Source: a virus. Taken from it: 64,000 bases of DNA. Made by a program: the position numbers and the translations under genes. The notes beneath the pieces were generated by a model. It was given only the letters and a program-made list of their open reading frames with translations, was not told the origin of the DNA and made no database searches. How positions within the stretch are numbered: position 1 is the stretch's first letter; each line of letters begins with the position of its first letter. This document shows, one piece after another, positions 53,421-62,921 of this stretch. Where the stretch lies: positions 20,693-84,692 of IMG/VR virus record IMGVR_UViG_3300021093_000034, one strand, 5' to 3'.

Positions 53421-53435
53421 AATCACTAACCAGTT
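53403..53435. repeat. 12-bp inverted repeat around the -10 box
   Basis: AACTGGTTAGTG (53403-53414) and CACTAACCAGTT (53424-53435) are perfect inverted copies around 9 bases that begin with the TATAAT. As DNA this could be an operator whose bound protein blocks the promoter. As RNA it would be a hairpin that could end the fibre transcript, but the following TTTCTAC is a poor T-run. Both uses are possible. Confidence 0.75.
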
Positions 53436-53449
53436 TCTACATCAAAATT

Positions 53450-53764
53450 ATGAATACTATCGACGATATTGTGACCGAAGTTCGTAGGGCCACAGATTTT
53501 CAAATCAACAAGCAGATTCTACGCGAAAAAATTCAAACAGATCTACATATGACTCATCGCGGCGGCATGTTCAAAATAACACCAGAACTTTTGGCATTTG
53601 TGAAAACATGGCCTGTAGACGAACTTTATCTTGAAGACATTTACCAAAATCCCGTTCAAATTGATCGTCAAACATTTCTTGTAACTGCACAACAGCACTA
53701 TCAAACAGTAATGAACACTTGGCATCAAGAATATGAAGAACTCAAAAAAATCAGAAAAATCTAG
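53450..53764 (+). CDS. Small uncharacterised protein, first gene of cargo operon
   Basis: This 104-residue protein is a mixed alpha-helical protein (MNTIDDIVTEVRRATDFQIN... with TWPVDELYLEDIYQNP in the middle) and a charged C-terminus ending EELKKIRKI. No family is recognised and there are no Cys or His clusters. No clear ribosome site precedes the ATG. It overlaps the next gene by 32 bases. It could be a regulator, given its place directly behind the palindromic promoter, but that is speculation. Confidence 0.55.
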   Translation: MNTIDDIVTEVRRATDFQINKQILREKIQTDLHMTHRGGMFKITPELLAFVKTWPVDELYLEDIYQNPVQIDRQTFLVTAQQHYQTVMNTWHQEYEELKKIRKI

Positions 53765-54521
53765 AGGCATCGTGGCATTTGCTTACAATGTTGATACAAT
53801 TGATTATGTGTCAATTGCCAAAAATATTTTAGAGTTGGCTAGTCAACTACTTGGAATTCCGTATACTTTAATTACAGATAAAGAATTTGAAAATACAAAT
53901 TACACAATGCGTTGTGACGTAGACACTGGCGAATTTATTAAGTGGCGCAATGTAGGAAGACATCATGCATACGAGTTATCACCATATGACGAAACTTTAG
54001 TGATTGATGTGGATTATTTGATATTGGACAACAATTTAAATAAAATTTTTGATGTTAATTGGGATTATTTACTAGCAAGAACAAGCACTGCCTTGACAAC
54101 CACTTGGTCCAGTCAAATGGGAGAAACCAGTTTACCGTATGTTTGGGCCACAGTGTTTGCTTTCCGGAAAACACCTCGAGCTCAGATGTTTTTTGATCTT
54201 GTGGGAAGAATTCAAAGAAACTATGCCTACTATTGTGCTTTGTTTAATGTGCAAGAACGAAATTTTAGAAATGACTATGCATTTGCCATGGCAGACATAA
54301 TTTTAAATGGATACGCTCTATATAAAAAATCTATTCCGGGCAGCATATTGGCAGTGGATCAACCAATTGAAAGTATTTGTTTGTCAAACAAAAAAGTCAT
54401 TGTCAAAGATAAAAATAGAGCCTATGTGTTACCACGTACAAATTTACACATAATGAGCAAAACTTATTTGCAAAGCGATGACTGCCAACAGTTTATCAAT
54501 CAGGTGCTTGATGAGTCATAA
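53733..54521 (+). CDS. GT-A-like glycosyltransferase candidate
   Basis: This 262-residue protein has the layout of a nucleotide-sugar transferase: AFAYNVDTIDYVSIAKNILE (15-34), LITDKEF (46-52), and VIDVDYLIL (90-98) containing the DVD metal site. The region GETSLPYVWATVFAFRKTPR (about 128-147) resembles the acceptor side of glycogenin/galactosyltransferase (GT8-like) folds. It is related in layout to the next gene. It overlaps the gene upstream by 32 bases and the gene downstream by 11. Donor and acceptor are unknown. Confidence 0.55.
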   Translation: MKNSKKSEKSRGIVAFAYNVDTIDYVSIAKNILELASQLLGIPYTLITDKEFENTNYTMRCDVDTGEFIKWRNVGRHHAYELSPYDETLVIDVDYLILDNNLNKIFDVNWDYLLARTSTALTTTWSSQMGETSLPYVWATVFAFRKTPRAQMFFDLVGRIQRNYAYYCALFNVQERNFRNDYAFAMADIILNGYALYKKSIPGSILAVDQPIESICLSNKKVIVKDKNRAYVLPRTNLHIMSKTYLQSDDCQQFINQVLDES

Positions 54522-55305
54522 AGCACAATTGGGATTCTTAACTGTTGCTTGCAACACCGAACATGTTGATTATCTTAGATTGGCTTATTTACAGGCTGTA
54601 AATGTCAAACAAACACAAAAGAACAATCAATATGCTGTGATAGTCGACAGTGCTACTCTAACTAAAGTTAGTGAAGATCACAAAAAAGTTTTTGATTACG
54701 TGATTGAAGCACCAGACCATGCATTTGGACCTTTTGGCACAGAAGCATTTGCATTTGAATTGACACCATTTAAAGAAACCATAAAACTAGAAAGCGATTT
54801 GTTATTTACAAGAAGTATAGACCATTGGGTACATGCATTTAGATTACGAGATATGGTACTAAGTGTTGGCAGTAGAAATTATCAACAACAAATATCCAAT
54901 GTTAGAAATTATCGAAAAGCATTTGATGATAACAATTTGCCTGATGTATATAATGGGTTGATGTATTTTAGATTTACCAAGACAGCACGAGATTTTTTTG
55001 ACACAACAAAACAAATATATAGTAACTGGAACACAATTGTTAACGAGTTAAAAAATTGTAGAGAATCTGTACCCAGCACAGACGTTGTTTTTGCTTTGGC
55101 TGCACAAATTGTCGGACGAGAACTTTGCACATTACCAAGCGCAGACTTTATAAATTTTGTGCATATGAAGCCTGCTATTAACGGATTCAACGAAGATTTA
55201 AAATTCAGTGAAGTGTTTGTAACTGAACAGGACACAGATATGATTAGAATCAACAATATCAATCAATATCATCCTATACATTATTATGATAAAGAATTTT
55301 TATGA
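54511..55305 (+). CDS. Second GT-A-like glycosyltransferase candidate
   Basis: This 264-residue protein counts from the ATG at 54511, which has AGGTG five bases upstream; an earlier in-frame start at 54478 lies inside the previous gene. It shares the plan of the previous gene: LGFLTVACNTEHVDYLRLAY (7-26), LESD (93-96) replacing the DVD metal site, then DVYNGLMYFRFTKTARDFFD. The changed metal site could be functional or could mean lost activity. The C-terminal part ends in NQYHPIHYYDKEF. Confidence 0.55.
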   Translation: MSHKAQLGFLTVACNTEHVDYLRLAYLQAVNVKQTQKNNQYAVIVDSATLTKVSEDHKKVFDYVIEAPDHAFGPFGTEAFAFELTPFKETIKLESDLLFTRSIDHWVHAFRLRDMVLSVGSRNYQQQISNVRNYRKAFDDNNLPDVYNGLMYFRFTKTARDFFDTTKQIYSNWNTIVNELKNCRESVPSTDVVFALAAQIVGRELCTLPSADFINFVHMKPAINGFNEDLKFSEVFVTEQDTDMIRINNINQYHPIHYYDKEFL

Positions 55306-55673
55306 GTGAAAATCTATGGGACGAAGTTGCTAGATTAGTGGCCGAGTATGATGCTGCTCGCCCAGTGATTACAAAAGAATATAGACTGTATTACAATCAT
55401 GACGGAACCGTAATTGGACTTTGGGAGAGCAATCATCCCACCGGCGACAATTTTATTGTGTTAGATGATCCGGGCATGTTTTATAGTGCAAATACTCTTT
55501 TACTACGAGTGCAAAATAAAAAATTAATTGTATTAGATCCGCGAGCACCTGCAAAAACACGATTACAAAAATCCAATCAAGGATTTAGAGTAGTAAAAGG
55601 ACATGCCGCTTTGATTTTAGAACAGGATGAAATCTATCCAGAAGTAGAATATTATGACCAAAAAAATAATTGA
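55302..55673 (+). CDS. Hypothetical protein between glycosyltransferases
   Basis: This 123-residue protein has an acidic N-terminal helix, EYRLYYNHDGTVIGLWESNH (about 26-45) and a beta-rich centre with VVKGHAALILEQDE (about 96-109). No Cys or membrane features. No family is recognised. It overlaps its neighbours (ATGA at the start and 20 bases at the end), so it is likely translated with the glycosyltransferase candidates and may be part of their complex. Confidence 0.55.
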   Translation: MSENLWDEVARLVAEYDAARPVITKEYRLYYNHDGTVIGLWESNHPTGDNFIVLDDPGMFYSANTLLLRVQNKKLIVLDPRAPAKTRLQKSNQGFRVVKGHAALILEQDEIYPEVEYYDQKNN

Positions 55674-56583
55674 TATTGCAGATTTAGATTGTATCTTTTT
55701 AACTTATGACGAACCTAAAAAAGAAGAATTTTGGATTAGGATTCAAAACATGGTACCGTGGGCAAAGAGAGTTGATGGAGTTAAAGGGTCTGATGCAGCG
55801 CATAAAGCAGCCGCTGCCGCGTCAGACACAGACCGTTTTGTTGTTATTGACGGAGACAATATTCCGGATCCAGAATTTTTTAATCTACAACTATCGTTGG
55901 ACGAGAGAAATCATGACCACGTTTTTAGGTGGAAGGCCAGGAATGCTGTAAACGGTTTAAGATATGGTAACGGTGGTGTAAGCTGCTGGACCAAGGATTT
56001 CGTTAATCGTATGCGAACACACGAAGCAAGTCTTGGGGATGAGGAAACTGCCGTTGAGTTTTGTTTTGATCCTAAGTATACAGCAATGCATAATTGTTAT
56101 AGCACTACATATCCTAATGGTAGTTCCAAACAAGCATGGCGTGCAGGATTCCGTGAAGGTGTCAAGATGTGTCTTAACAGGGGACACAAGCCCACTCTAC
56201 AAGAATTTGAAGAAGGTGTGAACAAAAGGAACTATGATAATTTATGTATATGGCACTCAGTGGGTGCAGATGTGGAAAATGGTTATTGGGCAATGTATGG
56301 AGCACGATTAGGCACATACATGATCATGCTTGAAGGGTGGGATCATCATTATGTTCAGGACTTTGACATGCTTGAAAAACTATGGACCAGTTTTAGTACT
56401 GAAGATCCTGAAGAAGGTTGTGCTAGGATCCAAGATGCATTAAAAAATAGATTAGGATTACCTATTGTTATGTATACACCAGAACAAAGTCAATTTTTTA
56501 AACATCACTACAGTATTGGGCAGCGTAATAGTGAAATTATGATGACTGAGATAGATGTAATTCGGAGGATCGAAGGATGGTAA
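55654..56583 (+). CDS. Glycosyltransferase, GT-A type
   Basis: This 309-residue protein has IFLTYDEPKKEEFWIRIQNM (14-33), a nucleotide-sugar region and FVVIDGDNIPDPEF (62-75), where DGDN (66-69) is a metal-binding DxD. FRWKARNAVNGLRYGNGGVS (about 91-110) matches the acceptor-side pattern of family-2-like glycosyltransferases. It has no signal peptide or membrane helix, so it works on a soluble or membrane-surface acceptor. It overlaps both neighbours by several bases. Confidence 0.65.
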   Translation: MTKKIIDIADLDCIFLTYDEPKKEEFWIRIQNMVPWAKRVDGVKGSDAAHKAAAAASDTDRFVVIDGDNIPDPEFFNLQLSLDERNHDHVFRWKARNAVNGLRYGNGGVSCWTKDFVNRMRTHEASLGDEETAVEFCFDPKYTAMHNCYSTTYPNGSSKQAWRAGFREGVKMCLNRGHKPTLQEFEEGVNKRNYDNLCIWHSVGADVENGYWAMYGARLGTYMIMLEGWDHHYVQDFDMLEKLWTSFSTEDPEEGCARIQDALKNRLGLPIVMYTPEQSQFFKHHYSIGQRNSEIMMTEIDVIRRIEGW

Positions 56584-57536
56584 TTTTAGAAAATAAAGAC
56601 ACACATATTTTTAATTTGCCTGAAAAAATTGTAGATATTGTACACGAGTATACAAATACCGGCAAAGTAATTATTACAACTAACTCAGAAGGTTTGTGTC
56701 TTTTGTCGGCTAATTTTTATAATACATTAGATTATGTTTGCTCTAAATTTCAAATTAGTAAAAAATCAATTATTATAAAAACTTGTAATGTAGAAGAATT
56801 TCATCCAGAATACACAATAAAAATTTTAGATAATTATTATATAGATAGTTGTAAGCCTTATTTAAAAGTTAAATTATTACAAAAAAATCATCAGTTACAT
56901 ACTGTAGGTTGTTTTATAGGAAAGCCAAATTGGCATAGATTAATAATATCGGCATGGCTTTACACAAATTTTAATAATAAAATTCTGTTAACGTGTCACT
57001 ATAATCCGCAAGATGAAAGACATTTAATTGACAGCGAGTTAACAATGTTAAATCAACTAGCTTTTAACGAATTATCTACAGTAATACCATATATGAAAAA
57101 ATGTCCTGTGTATTTAGATGAAGGATTTTTAGATTATACTATTGGACCACCAACTCATTATAATTTATTGCAAAAGTACACTGACATATTTTTAGATTTA
57201 GTAGTCGAAACATATGTAACTGGTAAAACATTTTTTCCTACCGAAAAAACTCTAAGACCTATTATAGCAAAAACTCCTTTTATAATAATGGGTCCTCAAG
57301 GATATTTGTCTAATCTTAGAAGAATTGGATATAAAACTTTTTCAAATTGGTGGAGCGAAGATTATGACAATTTTAATGGGTATCAACGAATTTTAGAAAT
57401 TAAAAAAATTTTAGAAAATGTATTTACATGGCCACATAGTAAATTAAATGATACTTTAAATGAAATGAATAATGTATTAGATCATAATAGAACGGTATTA
57501 CAATATATGAAAGGTAGTGAAGTAAAACTGTCATGA
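56577..57536 (+). CDS. Uncharacterised protein of glycan-cluster type
   Basis: This 319-residue protein, strongly AT-rich (long Ile/Asn/Lys runs), has a conserved-looking C-terminal part: VETYVTGKTFFPTEKTLRPI (about 214-233), AKTPFIIMGPQGYLSNLRRI and GYKTFSNWWSEDYDNFNGYQ. I have seen this arrangement in aquatic phage proteins near glycosyltransferases, but function is not established. The N-terminal 180 residues are not recognised. The composition differs from its neighbours, suggesting a separate origin. Its start overlaps the stop region of the previous gene. Confidence 0.55.
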   Translation: MVILENKDTHIFNLPEKIVDIVHEYTNTGKVIITTNSEGLCLLSANFYNTLDYVCSKFQISKKSIIIKTCNVEEFHPEYTIKILDNYYIDSCKPYLKVKLLQKNHQLHTVGCFIGKPNWHRLIISAWLYTNFNNKILLTCHYNPQDERHLIDSELTMLNQLAFNELSTVIPYMKKCPVYLDEGFLDYTIGPPTHYNLLQKYTDIFLDLVVETYVTGKTFFPTEKTLRPIIAKTPFIIMGPQGYLSNLRRIGYKTFSNWWSEDYDNFNGYQRILEIKKILENVFTWPHSKLNDTLNEMNNVLDHNRTVLQYMKGSEVKLS

Positions 57537-58915
57537 CAAAAAGTATCTTTCTCTCTTCTGCGGAGGCTATGCAAGAAAAATTAGGTCCTGCGCTTTGTCT
57601 TGCTAAATGGCAACAGGTCAGTCTACATCTTCCAACAGGACTAACTAACAGTTGCTATCACCCTCCACTACACGAAATAGATGCCGCACTATTGAAAGAT
57701 AATCCCAGTGCGCTACACAATACACCACACAAAAAAGAACAGCGTAAAATTATGTTACGCAATGAACGACCGCAGGAGTGTAGTTATTGCTGGACACAAG
57801 AAGACCTAGGCAATTTAAGTGACAGGCATTATCGTTCAGGCGAACCCTGGGCAGCGGAACATTTTGATCGTATCATCAACAGTACCGGAGACGAAGATGA
57901 AATTCCAAGTTATGTGGAAGTCAATTTTAATAACGCTTGCAACCTTAAGTGTAGCTATTGCAGCCCTCAGTTTAGCAGCACTTGGGCTGACGAAATTGCT
58001 AGGTACGGAGCGTATCCCACTAGTAATCGTCATAATGACCCCACTTTTTTTATGGACCGCAGAAGGCCTACGCCCAATCGTGAGGATAATCCTTATGTTA
58101 ACGCTTTTTGGGAGTGGTGGCCAAGTCTTTATCCACGGTTAAAACACTTTCGAATGACCGGCGGCGAACCTTTAATGGATCGTAATACCTATCGTGTATT
58201 TGATTATGTATTGGCTTTTCCTAAATCCGATTTGCACATTGATGTGACCAGCAATTTCAGTGTGGAAGAAAAGTTATGGGAACAATACTTCAATTATGTA
58301 AAACAGTTGTGTAATACCAATATAGAGCATTTTATGCAGTATGTGAGTTTGGACTCTGGTATCCCGGAGCAAGCAGAATATATAAGACACGGGATGGAAT
58401 TCAAACGAGTTTTAGCCAGGGTCGAATTTTTCTTAAGACACATACCCGGTCGCAATAGTCTTACATTTATTATTACTATGAATAATCTAAGTGTTTTAGG
58501 TTTGCGAAGACAATTAGAAACCATTCTTTCATTGAGAAGATACCATAGTACAACATATCAACGTGTTTGGTTTGACACACCAATATTGAGACAGCCCACG
58601 TGGCAAAGCTTACAAATACTTCCTTCTGTATATGCACGTCGATTGCAAGATGTAGTAGATTGGATGCAGGAAAACTCGGAGACTGTTGAACGTCCGTTTC
58701 AAGGATTCAAAGATTATGAAGTGCAAAGAATGCAACGGGTTCTAGATTGGATGCAAGAAGGTAGCAAATTAGACGCTGAATATGTTAAACTACAACGTGC
58801 TGATTTTTATAAATTCTTTAGTGAGCACGATAAACGAAGAGGAACCTGGTTTCTAAATACATTTCCAGAAATGCGAGAGTTCTGGAACGAATGCCAATAT
58901 CATGCCCAAAATTAA
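57533..58915 (+). CDS. Twitch-type radical-SAM enzyme 1
   Basis: This 460-residue protein has an N-terminal Cys module (Cys22, Cys41, Cys83, Cys86; CYHPP and ECSYC), a twitch-type auxiliary cluster, then the radical-SAM motif CNLKCSYC (136, 140, 143) and TGGEPL (about 209-214). The order, twitch before radical-SAM, matches the N-twitch family of phage and marine radical-SAM proteins. The C-terminal 100 residues are helical and end in a conserved NTFPEMREFW. The same architecture repeats in the next three genes. Substrate unknown. Confidence 0.8.
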   Translation: MTKSIFLSSAEAMQEKLGPALCLAKWQQVSLHLPTGLTNSCYHPPLHEIDAALLKDNPSALHNTPHKKEQRKIMLRNERPQECSYCWTQEDLGNLSDRHYRSGEPWAAEHFDRIINSTGDEDEIPSYVEVNFNNACNLKCSYCSPQFSSTWADEIARYGAYPTSNRHNDPTFFMDRRRPTPNREDNPYVNAFWEWWPSLYPRLKHFRMTGGEPLMDRNTYRVFDYVLAFPKSDLHIDVTSNFSVEEKLWEQYFNYVKQLCNTNIEHFMQYVSLDSGIPEQAEYIRHGMEFKRVLARVEFFLRHIPGRNSLTFIITMNNLSVLGLRRQLETILSLRRYHSTTYQRVWFDTPILRQPTWQSLQILPSVYARRLQDVVDWMQENSETVERPFQGFKDYEVQRMQRVLDWMQEGSKLDAEYVKLQRADFYKFFSEHDKRRGTWFLNTFPEMREFWNECQYHAQN

Positions 58916-60257
58916 TAACGAAACAGATTTAGAATACAAGCGCAGAGTGATCGACATCAAGTCCAAATCATTCTGTGGAGCCAAATGGTATAATGCTACA
59001 ATTTGGCTAGGATCAGGTATGACTACGTCATGTCATCACCCACTTCCTCACAAAGTTGATGTTGGAGATGTGCAAGTCAACCCCAGGACACTACACAATA
59101 CATCTAAGAAAAAAGAAGAGCGTCGCCAAATGCAAGCGGGCGCAAGACCTACAGGTTGTGAATATTGTTGGAAGATTGAAGACATTGATAGAAATAATAT
59201 CAGTGATCGAGTTTACAAAACAGTAATTTACTCAGATGAGGACTTAAATTATGCGTACAACACAGACCCTAGCGAAGATATCAATCTTCGAACTCTTGAA
59301 ATTAGTTTTGACCGCACTTGTCAGTTTGCTTGCTCTTATTGCAATCCTGCGTTCAGTAGCACTTGGGTTAAAGACATCAATACCCATGGACCCTACACTA
59401 ATTTGGTGTCTGACGGCAGGAATCATTTTACTCATAGCCATGACAGTTCGCAGCTTTTTAAATATGGTGAAAATAACCCATATGCAGAAGCCTTCTTTAG
59501 ATGGTGGGAATCAGACCTCCACCAAACCTTAGACGAATTACGTATAACCGGAGGCGAGCCACTCATGTCCGGATACACTTGGCAACTACTTGATTGGTTT
59601 CAACAAAACAAAGGTTGTAGCCAAACCAGACTTGCAATAAATTCTAACCTAGGAACACAAGTTGATCTCGATCGTTTATTTTCAAGTGTGGACACACCCA
59701 TTGACCTATACACTAGTAATGAAAGCATCGGCCTACACTCAGAGTATATTAGAGACGGATTGGCCTGGGACGATTGGGCTAATACTGTAGAATTAATCTT
59801 AGACCATCAAATTGATCATAAACTACGTGCTTTGCACATCATGTGTACTATCAATGCACTGTGTTTAGACAGTTTAACAGACTTCTTGGAATGGGTAATT
59901 AATTTAAAACTATGCTATGGTCGAGAAGCGGTGAACTTTTCTTTAAATATCCTACGTTTTCCAAGTTTTCAATCTGCCCTAGTACTACCTAGCCAAATAC
60001 GCACCAAGTATAAAGATCAACTTATAGACTTTATGGCTAGACACCAAGGTTCAGAGTTTGTACACGAATATGAATGGAATCAGCTACAACGTTTGATTGA
60101 TTATCTTGACGTGGTTAAAACTTCTCATACCGGAGCAGCAGAACAAGATGTATTACAAAAAGATTTCAAAAATTTTTATACACAATACGATATAAGAAGG
60201 AAAAAAGATTTTTGTAAAACTTTTCCTAATTTAGCTGATTGGTTCATTAACATATGA
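58902..60257 (+). CDS. Twitch-type radical-SAM enzyme 2
   Basis: This 451-residue protein is the closest relative of the gene before it: twitch Cys25, 44, 86, 89 (SCHHP, GCEYC), radical-SAM CQFACSYC (140, 144, 147), TGGEPL, and CKTFPNLADW at the end. The two N-termini align almost block by block (SLHLPTGLTNSCYHP vs WLGSGMTTSCHHP), so they are tandem duplicates. It overlaps the first by 14 bases and the third by 4. Confidence 0.8.
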   Translation: MPKINNETDLEYKRRVIDIKSKSFCGAKWYNATIWLGSGMTTSCHHPLPHKVDVGDVQVNPRTLHNTSKKKEERRQMQAGARPTGCEYCWKIEDIDRNNISDRVYKTVIYSDEDLNYAYNTDPSEDINLRTLEISFDRTCQFACSYCNPAFSSTWVKDINTHGPYTNLVSDGRNHFTHSHDSSQLFKYGENNPYAEAFFRWWESDLHQTLDELRITGGEPLMSGYTWQLLDWFQQNKGCSQTRLAINSNLGTQVDLDRLFSSVDTPIDLYTSNESIGLHSEYIRDGLAWDDWANTVELILDHQIDHKLRALHIMCTINALCLDSLTDFLEWVINLKLCYGREAVNFSLNILRFPSFQSALVLPSQIRTKYKDQLIDFMARHQGSEFVHEYEWNQLQRLIDYLDVVKTSHTGAAEQDVLQKDFKNFYTQYDIRRKKDFCKTFPNLADWFINI

Positions 60258-61720
60258 GTGTAAAAGATTTTTACAATAAAGGCTATGTGTATAATGCCCG
60301 TTCTCCTTATTTTATAGAAAAAGAAAAACTGTCAAACCAACATTGGCAACGTCTAACTGAAAGCAAAACATTCTGTATGATGCCCTGGGTTCATATGCAT
60401 GCATTTCCAGATGGCCGTGCCTATCCGTGTTGTCTTGCAGATTACTGGCATCCAGTTGGAGATTTAAGAAAAAATACCATGGAAGAAGTTTGGAACCAAG
60501 ACGCATACAAAACCATGCGTCAAAACATGTTAGAGGACAAATCGTGCAAAGAATGTACCAAGTGTTATGAACAAGAAGCAAATGGTTTCTTTAGTATGCG
60601 ATACGATAGTAATCGTAATTATGGACATCATATAGCAGAAATAGATCAAACACTGCCAGATGGTACTCATCCAGAATTCAAGATAAGGTATTGGGATGTC
60701 AGATTTAGCAATCTTTGTAATTTTAGTTGTCGCAGTTGCGGTCCAATTTTTAGTAGCAACTGGTATAATGATCATGTTAAACTTTATAATCGTAAGCCCG
60801 ATGTACTTGGCAGAGACATGGCACGAGTTGAATACACCGCCGGCGATGAAGACGCCATGCTCGAGCAAATGCTCCCCCATATTCCATATCTTGAACAAGT
60901 TTATTTCGCCGGCGGTGAACCTTTAATTATGAAGGAACATTATTTCTTATTAGAAAAGTTAATTGAACATGGCAAGACAGATATCAGGATTCAATACAAT
61001 ACAAATTTTAGTGAATTGAGATACAAAGATAAACATGTGTTTGACTATTGGAAGCACTTCAAAAACGTCAGCGTAGGTGCCAGCTTGGATGCCAGCGGAG
61101 AGCGTGCTGAACTCATGCGTAAAGGCACAGATTGGTCTCAAACACTAGAGAATCGACGACACATGATGCAAGAAGTTCCGCATGTTGATTTTTACGTCAG
61201 TGCCACTGTAAGTGCTATGAACGTATTACATGTATTAGATTTTCATCGTGAATGGACAGAACTAGGATTAATTCAAGCTAAAGATTTTAATATTAACTTG
61301 TGTCAGAGTCCTAACTGGTATCGTGCAAATATTTTTCCTAAAGAATTTAAAGATCAAGTAATTGTGCCTGCCTATAAACGGCATCTTGACTGGCTACGAC
61401 CAGTTGATTCACTTAAACGAGCTACAAATGGATACGAATCACTATTAAATTTTATTCAAACAAACAATTCAGATATACAGGTTAACCTACAGGAATTTGA
61501 GTATGAAACTCAAAAAAGTTCGTCGTGGCCAGACTGGGAAGATTTTCAAAAAGGAAAAAGAACTGATGATGAAGAAATAAACAGAGAAATTGAAGAATTT
61601 GTAAAAGAAAAAAAACAAACTATTGAATTTGAAAGCTTTAAAGCACAAATCAAAAAACTAGACAGTGTTAGAAATGAAAACTTTTGGAACACATTTCCTG
61701 AATTAAATGATCTTGCCTAA
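60254..61720 (+). CDS. Twitch-type radical-SAM enzyme 3
   Basis: This 488-residue protein has FCMMPWVHMHAFPDGRAYPC (40-59) with CC at 59-60, then CKECTKC (98-104) as the N-terminal twitch, radical-SAM CNFSCRSC (155, 159, 162) and AGGEPLIM (about 222). The C-terminal 90 residues are charged helix. The MPWVHM opening differs from enzymes 1-2 and matches 4 and the cut gene 5, so two subfamilies are present. It overlaps its neighbours. Confidence 0.8.
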   Translation: MSVKDFYNKGYVYNARSPYFIEKEKLSNQHWQRLTESKTFCMMPWVHMHAFPDGRAYPCCLADYWHPVGDLRKNTMEEVWNQDAYKTMRQNMLEDKSCKECTKCYEQEANGFFSMRYDSNRNYGHHIAEIDQTLPDGTHPEFKIRYWDVRFSNLCNFSCRSCGPIFSSNWYNDHVKLYNRKPDVLGRDMARVEYTAGDEDAMLEQMLPHIPYLEQVYFAGGEPLIMKEHYFLLEKLIEHGKTDIRIQYNTNFSELRYKDKHVFDYWKHFKNVSVGASLDASGERAELMRKGTDWSQTLENRRHMMQEVPHVDFYVSATVSAMNVLHVLDFHREWTELGLIQAKDFNINLCQSPNWYRANIFPKEFKDQVIVPAYKRHLDWLRPVDSLKRATNGYESLLNFIQTNNSDIQVNLQEFEYETQKSSSWPDWEDFQKGKRTDDEEINREIEEFVKEKKQTIEFESFKAQIKKLDSVRNENFWNTFPELNDLA

Positions 61721-62921
61721 AACAATATGTATGCTTCCATGGGTAAGCATTGAAACCAGTCCTATTGGTACTGCTAGACCTTGCTGCTTGGCCAGAAACG
61801 AAATCACAAACAGTGATGGTAACAAGTTTGATCTTAACAAAGACAATTTAGAAAACATTTATCACAGTGAATACATGCAAAATCTTCGTAGACAATTTAG
61901 AGCCGGAGAAAAGCCTAGCACTTGTAAATTGTGTTGGGACGAAGAGGCAGCCGGTAGAACAAGTAAAAGAATACACAGTAGGGTAAGATTAAAAGAATTA
62001 TATGAGTTAGTTGATTGGGCAAATGACGATCCGGATCAACTTTGGTTTCTGGATTTAAAGTTGGGAAATATTTGTAATCTTAAATGTAGAATATGCGGAT
62101 CTTGGTCTAGCAGTAAATGGGCAGCAGAAGAACTAGATTATATGCCAAAAGATTTTGATAAAAAGTCGCATATTGCCTATCAGTGGCTACGGCAAGGTGC
62201 GTGGCCAAGAAACAAAGATACAAATTTTTGGGATAATCTAAAAACACTATTGCCTAATATCAAGTATCTTGAATTCACTGGTGGCGAACCTTGGTTAATT
62301 GAAGAACACTTTGATTTATTAAAATACGCAGTTGCACAAGGATACAGTAAAAATATTGATATACATTATAATACAAATGCTACCCAGATGCCCGGAGAGT
62401 TTGATGCTGTCATTTGGCAAGAGTTTGGTCGTGTAGATATTGCATTTAGTATTGACAATGTGGGTGCCAGATTTGAATACGAACGGTACGGCGCTAAATG
62501 GGAATTGGCAAATGAAATTATTGATTATGTACATTACAGCCAAGTCACGATGCCAAACATTACTACACAACTTTGTTTTACCATAAATGTGCAAAATGTT
62601 TACTATCTTGATGAATTATTAGCGTGGGCAGATACCAAACCGTTTGGCAGCGTGTATTTTAACATGATGCATAGCCCAGATCATATGAGTGTACAGCATA
62701 TGACGCCACAGGCTCAAGACTTGGTTTTAAATAAATTAAAAACTCATTTTTGGCAAAATAAAAATTATTTGAAAGAAGTTGACAATGTAATAAAATTTAT
62801 CGAACAAGGCCCAGGTAGTGACGGCTCCGAATTTCGAGAAAAAATGCAAAGAACAGATACTTATAGAAAACAAAATTTTAAAAATACACATTCAGAAATA
62901 GCATTGGCAATGGGGTATTAA
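61707..62921 (+). CDS. Twitch-type radical-SAM enzyme 4
   Basis: This 404-residue protein starts at MILPKTICMLPWVSIETSPI with Cys8, CC at 26-27 and CKLC (73-76) in the twitch part; radical-SAM CNLKCRIC (123, 127, 130); TGGEPW (about 192). It has the same MLPW start as enzymes 3 and 5. The C-terminus is helical and basic. It overlaps the previous gene by 14 bases; the next gene begins directly after its stop. Confidence 0.8.
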   Translation: MILPKTICMLPWVSIETSPIGTARPCCLARNEITNSDGNKFDLNKDNLENIYHSEYMQNLRRQFRAGEKPSTCKLCWDEEAAGRTSKRIHSRVRLKELYELVDWANDDPDQLWFLDLKLGNICNLKCRICGSWSSSKWAAEELDYMPKDFDKKSHIAYQWLRQGAWPRNKDTNFWDNLKTLLPNIKYLEFTGGEPWLIEEHFDLLKYAVAQGYSKNIDIHYNTNATQMPGEFDAVIWQEFGRVDIAFSIDNVGARFEYERYGAKWELANEIIDYVHYSQVTMPNITTQLCFTINVQNVYYLDELLAWADTKPFGSVYFNMMHSPDHMSVQHMTPQAQDLVLNKLKTHFWQNKNYLKEVDNVIKFIEQGPGSDGSEFREKMQRTDTYRKQNFKNTHSEIALAMGY

